Part shown: in pieces, positions 50,003-51,398 of the stretch
How the letters are laid out: each line of letters begins with the position of its first letter
Numbering within the stretch: the stretch's first letter is position 1
Assembly (NCBI GenBank): GCA_947626685.1
Contig: CANQTD010000012.1
Coordinates: 1-51,398 of the forward strand
Direction: 5' to 3'
DNA from: an uncultured Clostridia bacterium
Lineage (GTDB): Bacteria > Bacillota > Clostridia > Christensenellales > Borkfalkiaceae
Length of the DNA: 51,398 bases
Made by a program: the position numbers and the translations under genes
Notes under the pieces: generated by a model
What the model was told of the DNA's origin: nothing
Database searches by the model: none
The model's input: the letters and a program-made list of their open reading frames with translations, nothing else

Positions 50003-50746
50003 TTGAAAAAATTTCTTGCAAGGGAATGGCGGGAGTTCTGCGTGCTCCTGAAAAGCGTTCCCTCCCTCGTCGTCGTTCTCTTCATCATGTCCGTTTTCGC
50101 GATGAACCTGCTCGCGAACAAGAGCATCGAGACCCCGTGGTGGCTCGGCCTCGACTGCGGCATCATCGTGAGCTGGTTCGCCTTCTTTACGATGGACATC
50201 GTCACCAAGCGGTTCGGGCCGAAGGCGGCGACGGAGCTCACCGTGCTCGCCATCCTCGTCAACCTCTTCTTCTGCCTCTTGCTCTTTTTGGGGAGCCTCA
50301 TCCCCGGAATGTGGGGCGAGGCGTACGTCGAGGGGAGCGAGGCGGTGCTGAACAACGCGCTGAACAGGACGTTCGGCGGGACATGGTATGTCGTTCTCGG
50401 CAGTACGGCGGCATTTTTGGCCTCCGCGGTCGTGAACAACTTCACCAACTTCGGGATCGGAAAGCTGTTCAAAAAGAACCCCGACGGTTGGGCGGCATAC
50501 ATTCTGCGCACCTATGTCTCGACGGCGGTCGGGCAATTCGTCGACAACTTCACCTTCGCCCTCCTCGTGAGCTATCACTTCTTCGGCTGGTCGATGCTGA
50601 AATGCTTCACCTGCGCGCTCACGGGAATGGTCGTGGAATTGCTGTGCGAATTCGTCTTTCTCTATCCGGGCTTCGCCGTCACGCGGCGGTGGCAGAGATC
50701 GGGCGTCGGCGAAGAATACCTCAGGCTCAGGGAGGCAAAGGCGTGA
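50003..50746 (+). CDS. VUT-family queuosine precursor transporter
   Basis: A 247-residue inner-membrane protein of the VUT/DUF165 group (YhhQ/QueT-like), with about six TM helices, an N-L-L-A-N-K motif and the conserved late segment F-V-D-N-F-T-F. It imports preQ1 or queuine for tRNA queuosine. The start is TTG 50003: GGAGG (49990-49994) precedes it, and the more upstream in-frame ATGs at 49946 and 49955 lie in the riboswitch tail and terminator. Its stop overlaps the SDR gene start (GTGA). Confidence 0.88.
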   Translation: MKKFLAREWREFCVLLKSVPSLVVVLFIMSVFAMNLLANKSIETPWWLGLDCGIIVSWFAFFTMDIVTKRFGPKAATELTVLAILVNLFFCLLLFLGSLIPGMWGEAYVEGSEAVLNNALNRTFGGTWYVVLGSTAAFLASAVVNNFTNFGIGKLFKKNPDGWAAYILRTYVSTAVGQFVDNFTFALLVSYHFFGWSMLKCFTCALTGMVVELLCEFVFLYPGFAVTRRWQRSGVGEEYLRLREAKA

Positions 50747-51390
50747 AGATCCTTATTACGGGAACGGGAAAAGGCATCGGGAAAGCGATCGCTGAAAAGT
50801 TTCTTTCATGCGGACATGAGGTGGTGGGCTTGGACATGCTCCCCCCGTCCGTGGTCTCCCCCCGCTATCTGCATGTGCAGACGGACGTCTTTTCGGGTGA
50901 ACTCCCCTCCGTTTCGGGCGTGGAGATCCTCATCAACAACGCGGGCGTGCAGAACTCGGGGCGGGACATCGACGTCAACCTCAAAGGGAGCATCCGCGTC
51001 ACGGAGCGGTACGCCTTTCAGGAGAAGATCAAGAGCGTGCTCTTCATCGCCTCCGCAAGCGCGCGGACGGGGTCGGAATTTCCCGAATATGCGGCGAGCA
51101 AGGGCGGCGTGGTCGCCTATATGAAGAATGTCGCCCTGCGCGTCGCGAAGTTCGGCGCGACGGCGAACAGCCTCTCCCCCGGCGGGGTGAAAACGGAGCT
51201 CAACGCGCATGTGATGGACGACCCCGTTCTCTGGGCGAAAATCATGGACGAGACCCTGCTCCCCAAGTGGGCGGAGGCGGAGGAGATCGCGGAGTGGGCG
51301 TACTTCGTGACCGCCGTCAATCGCTCCATGACCGCGCAGGACATTTTGATCGACAACGGCGAACAGGCAAAATCCAACTTCATCTGGTGA
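50743..51390 (+). CDS. SDR-family oxidoreductase
   Basis: A 215-residue short-chain dehydrogenase. The NAD(P)-binding T-G-T-G-K-G-I-G is at 6-13, N-N-A-G at 65-68, and the catalytic set is Ser104, Tyr116 and Lys120 (Y-x3-K). The fold appears complete, with the P-G-G-V-K-T-E block and a normal C-terminus. Substrate unknown. The GTG start 50743 overlaps the transporter stop by 4 nt and follows GGAGG, so it belongs to the preQ1-controlled operon, although a queuosine link is only positional. Confidence 0.9.
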   Translation: MKILITGTGKGIGKAIAEKFLSCGHEVVGLDMLPPSVVSPRYLHVQTDVFSGELPSVSGVEILINNAGVQNSGRDIDVNLKGSIRVTERYAFQEKIKSVLFIASASARTGSEFPEYAASKGGVVAYMKNVALRVAKFGATANSLSPGGVKTELNAHVMDDPVLWAKIMDETLLPKWAEAEEIAEWAYFVTAVNRSMTAQDILIDNGEQAKSNFIW

Positions 51391-51398
51391 ACGGGTTC

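Overview
The window looks like chromosomal DNA of an anaerobic, Gram-positive-type bacterium, most likely an uncultured gut member of the Clostridia. This is inferred from content: a trimeric NAD/ferredoxin-linked [FeFe] hydrogenase (hydCBA), lipobox lipoproteins without outer-membrane genes, a preQ1-I riboswitch, a lepA-hemW neighbourhood, and many clean sigma-A promoters (TTGACA or TTGCAT, 17-18 bp, TATAAT or TACAAT). Most of the DNA is G+C-rich. The first ~2.56 kb is visibly A+T-rich with different codon use and looks like an acquired block whose right edge cuts into a collagen-like gene. No rRNA, tRNA, CRISPR array or complete insertion sequence was seen.

Layout. 1-2.56 kb: A+T-rich island (two-TM/coiled-coil/GAF-like protein, a tiny overlapping ORF, an esterase). 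2.5-6.2 kb: truncated collagen-like gene divergent from a glycosyltransferase, then envelope proteins and a permuted papain-like hydrolase. 6.2-9.6 kb: lepA, an MGMT-domain protein and hemW (minus strand). 9.7-12.3 kb: a phosphate-binding-like protein with a membrane partner, and a divergent glycerophosphodiesterase. 12.5-15.9 kb: a lipoprotein and glycogen phosphorylase. 16.1-20.3 kb: hydCBA. 20.6-22.9 kb: a DMT transporter and an MprF-type flippase-domain protein. 23-26.2 kb: operon ade-rdgB-phosphodiesterase-TerB-like. 26.3-29.8 kb: a 1167-residue lipoprotein. 30-32.6 kb: ArsR-type regulator plus Zn/Cd P-type ATPase. 32.6-35.7 kb: pseudouridine synthase, feoB, feoA and a DUF378 protein. 35.7-36.3 kb: a nest of palindromic repeats. 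36.3-38.9 kb: an 855-residue surface protein. 39-44.2 kb: pseudouridine synthase, rRNA-methyltransferase-like protein, GH51-like protein, Na/Pi symporter. 44.3-47.1 kb: metNIQ behind a leader with a methionine-rich upstream ORF and a terminator. 47.2-51.4 kb: rarA, nadE, a TIGR04076 protein, and a preQ1-controlled queuosine-precursor transporter with an SDR dehydrogenase.

Functional themes are anaerobic redox (HydABC), envelope and lipoprotein biology, metal handling (feoAB, cadA), phosphate (Na/Pi symporter, PBP-like protein, a Pho-box-like site), nucleobase salvage and sanitation (ade, rdgB), and RNA modification (two RluA enzymes, an RlmI-like enzyme, queuosine uptake).

The most notable signals are regulatory. 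Six genes have near-consensus promoters whose -10 box lies only 6-8 nt before the start codon with no Shine-Dalgarno site, which predicts leaderless mRNAs. The metNIQ leader encodes a 26-residue Met-rich peptide followed by mutually exclusive hairpins, a candidate ribosome-mediated attenuator. Other oddities are a GH51-like protein lacking the acid/base Glu, a FeoB with a degraded G4 motif that runs into the next gene, and two families of dispersed repeats.
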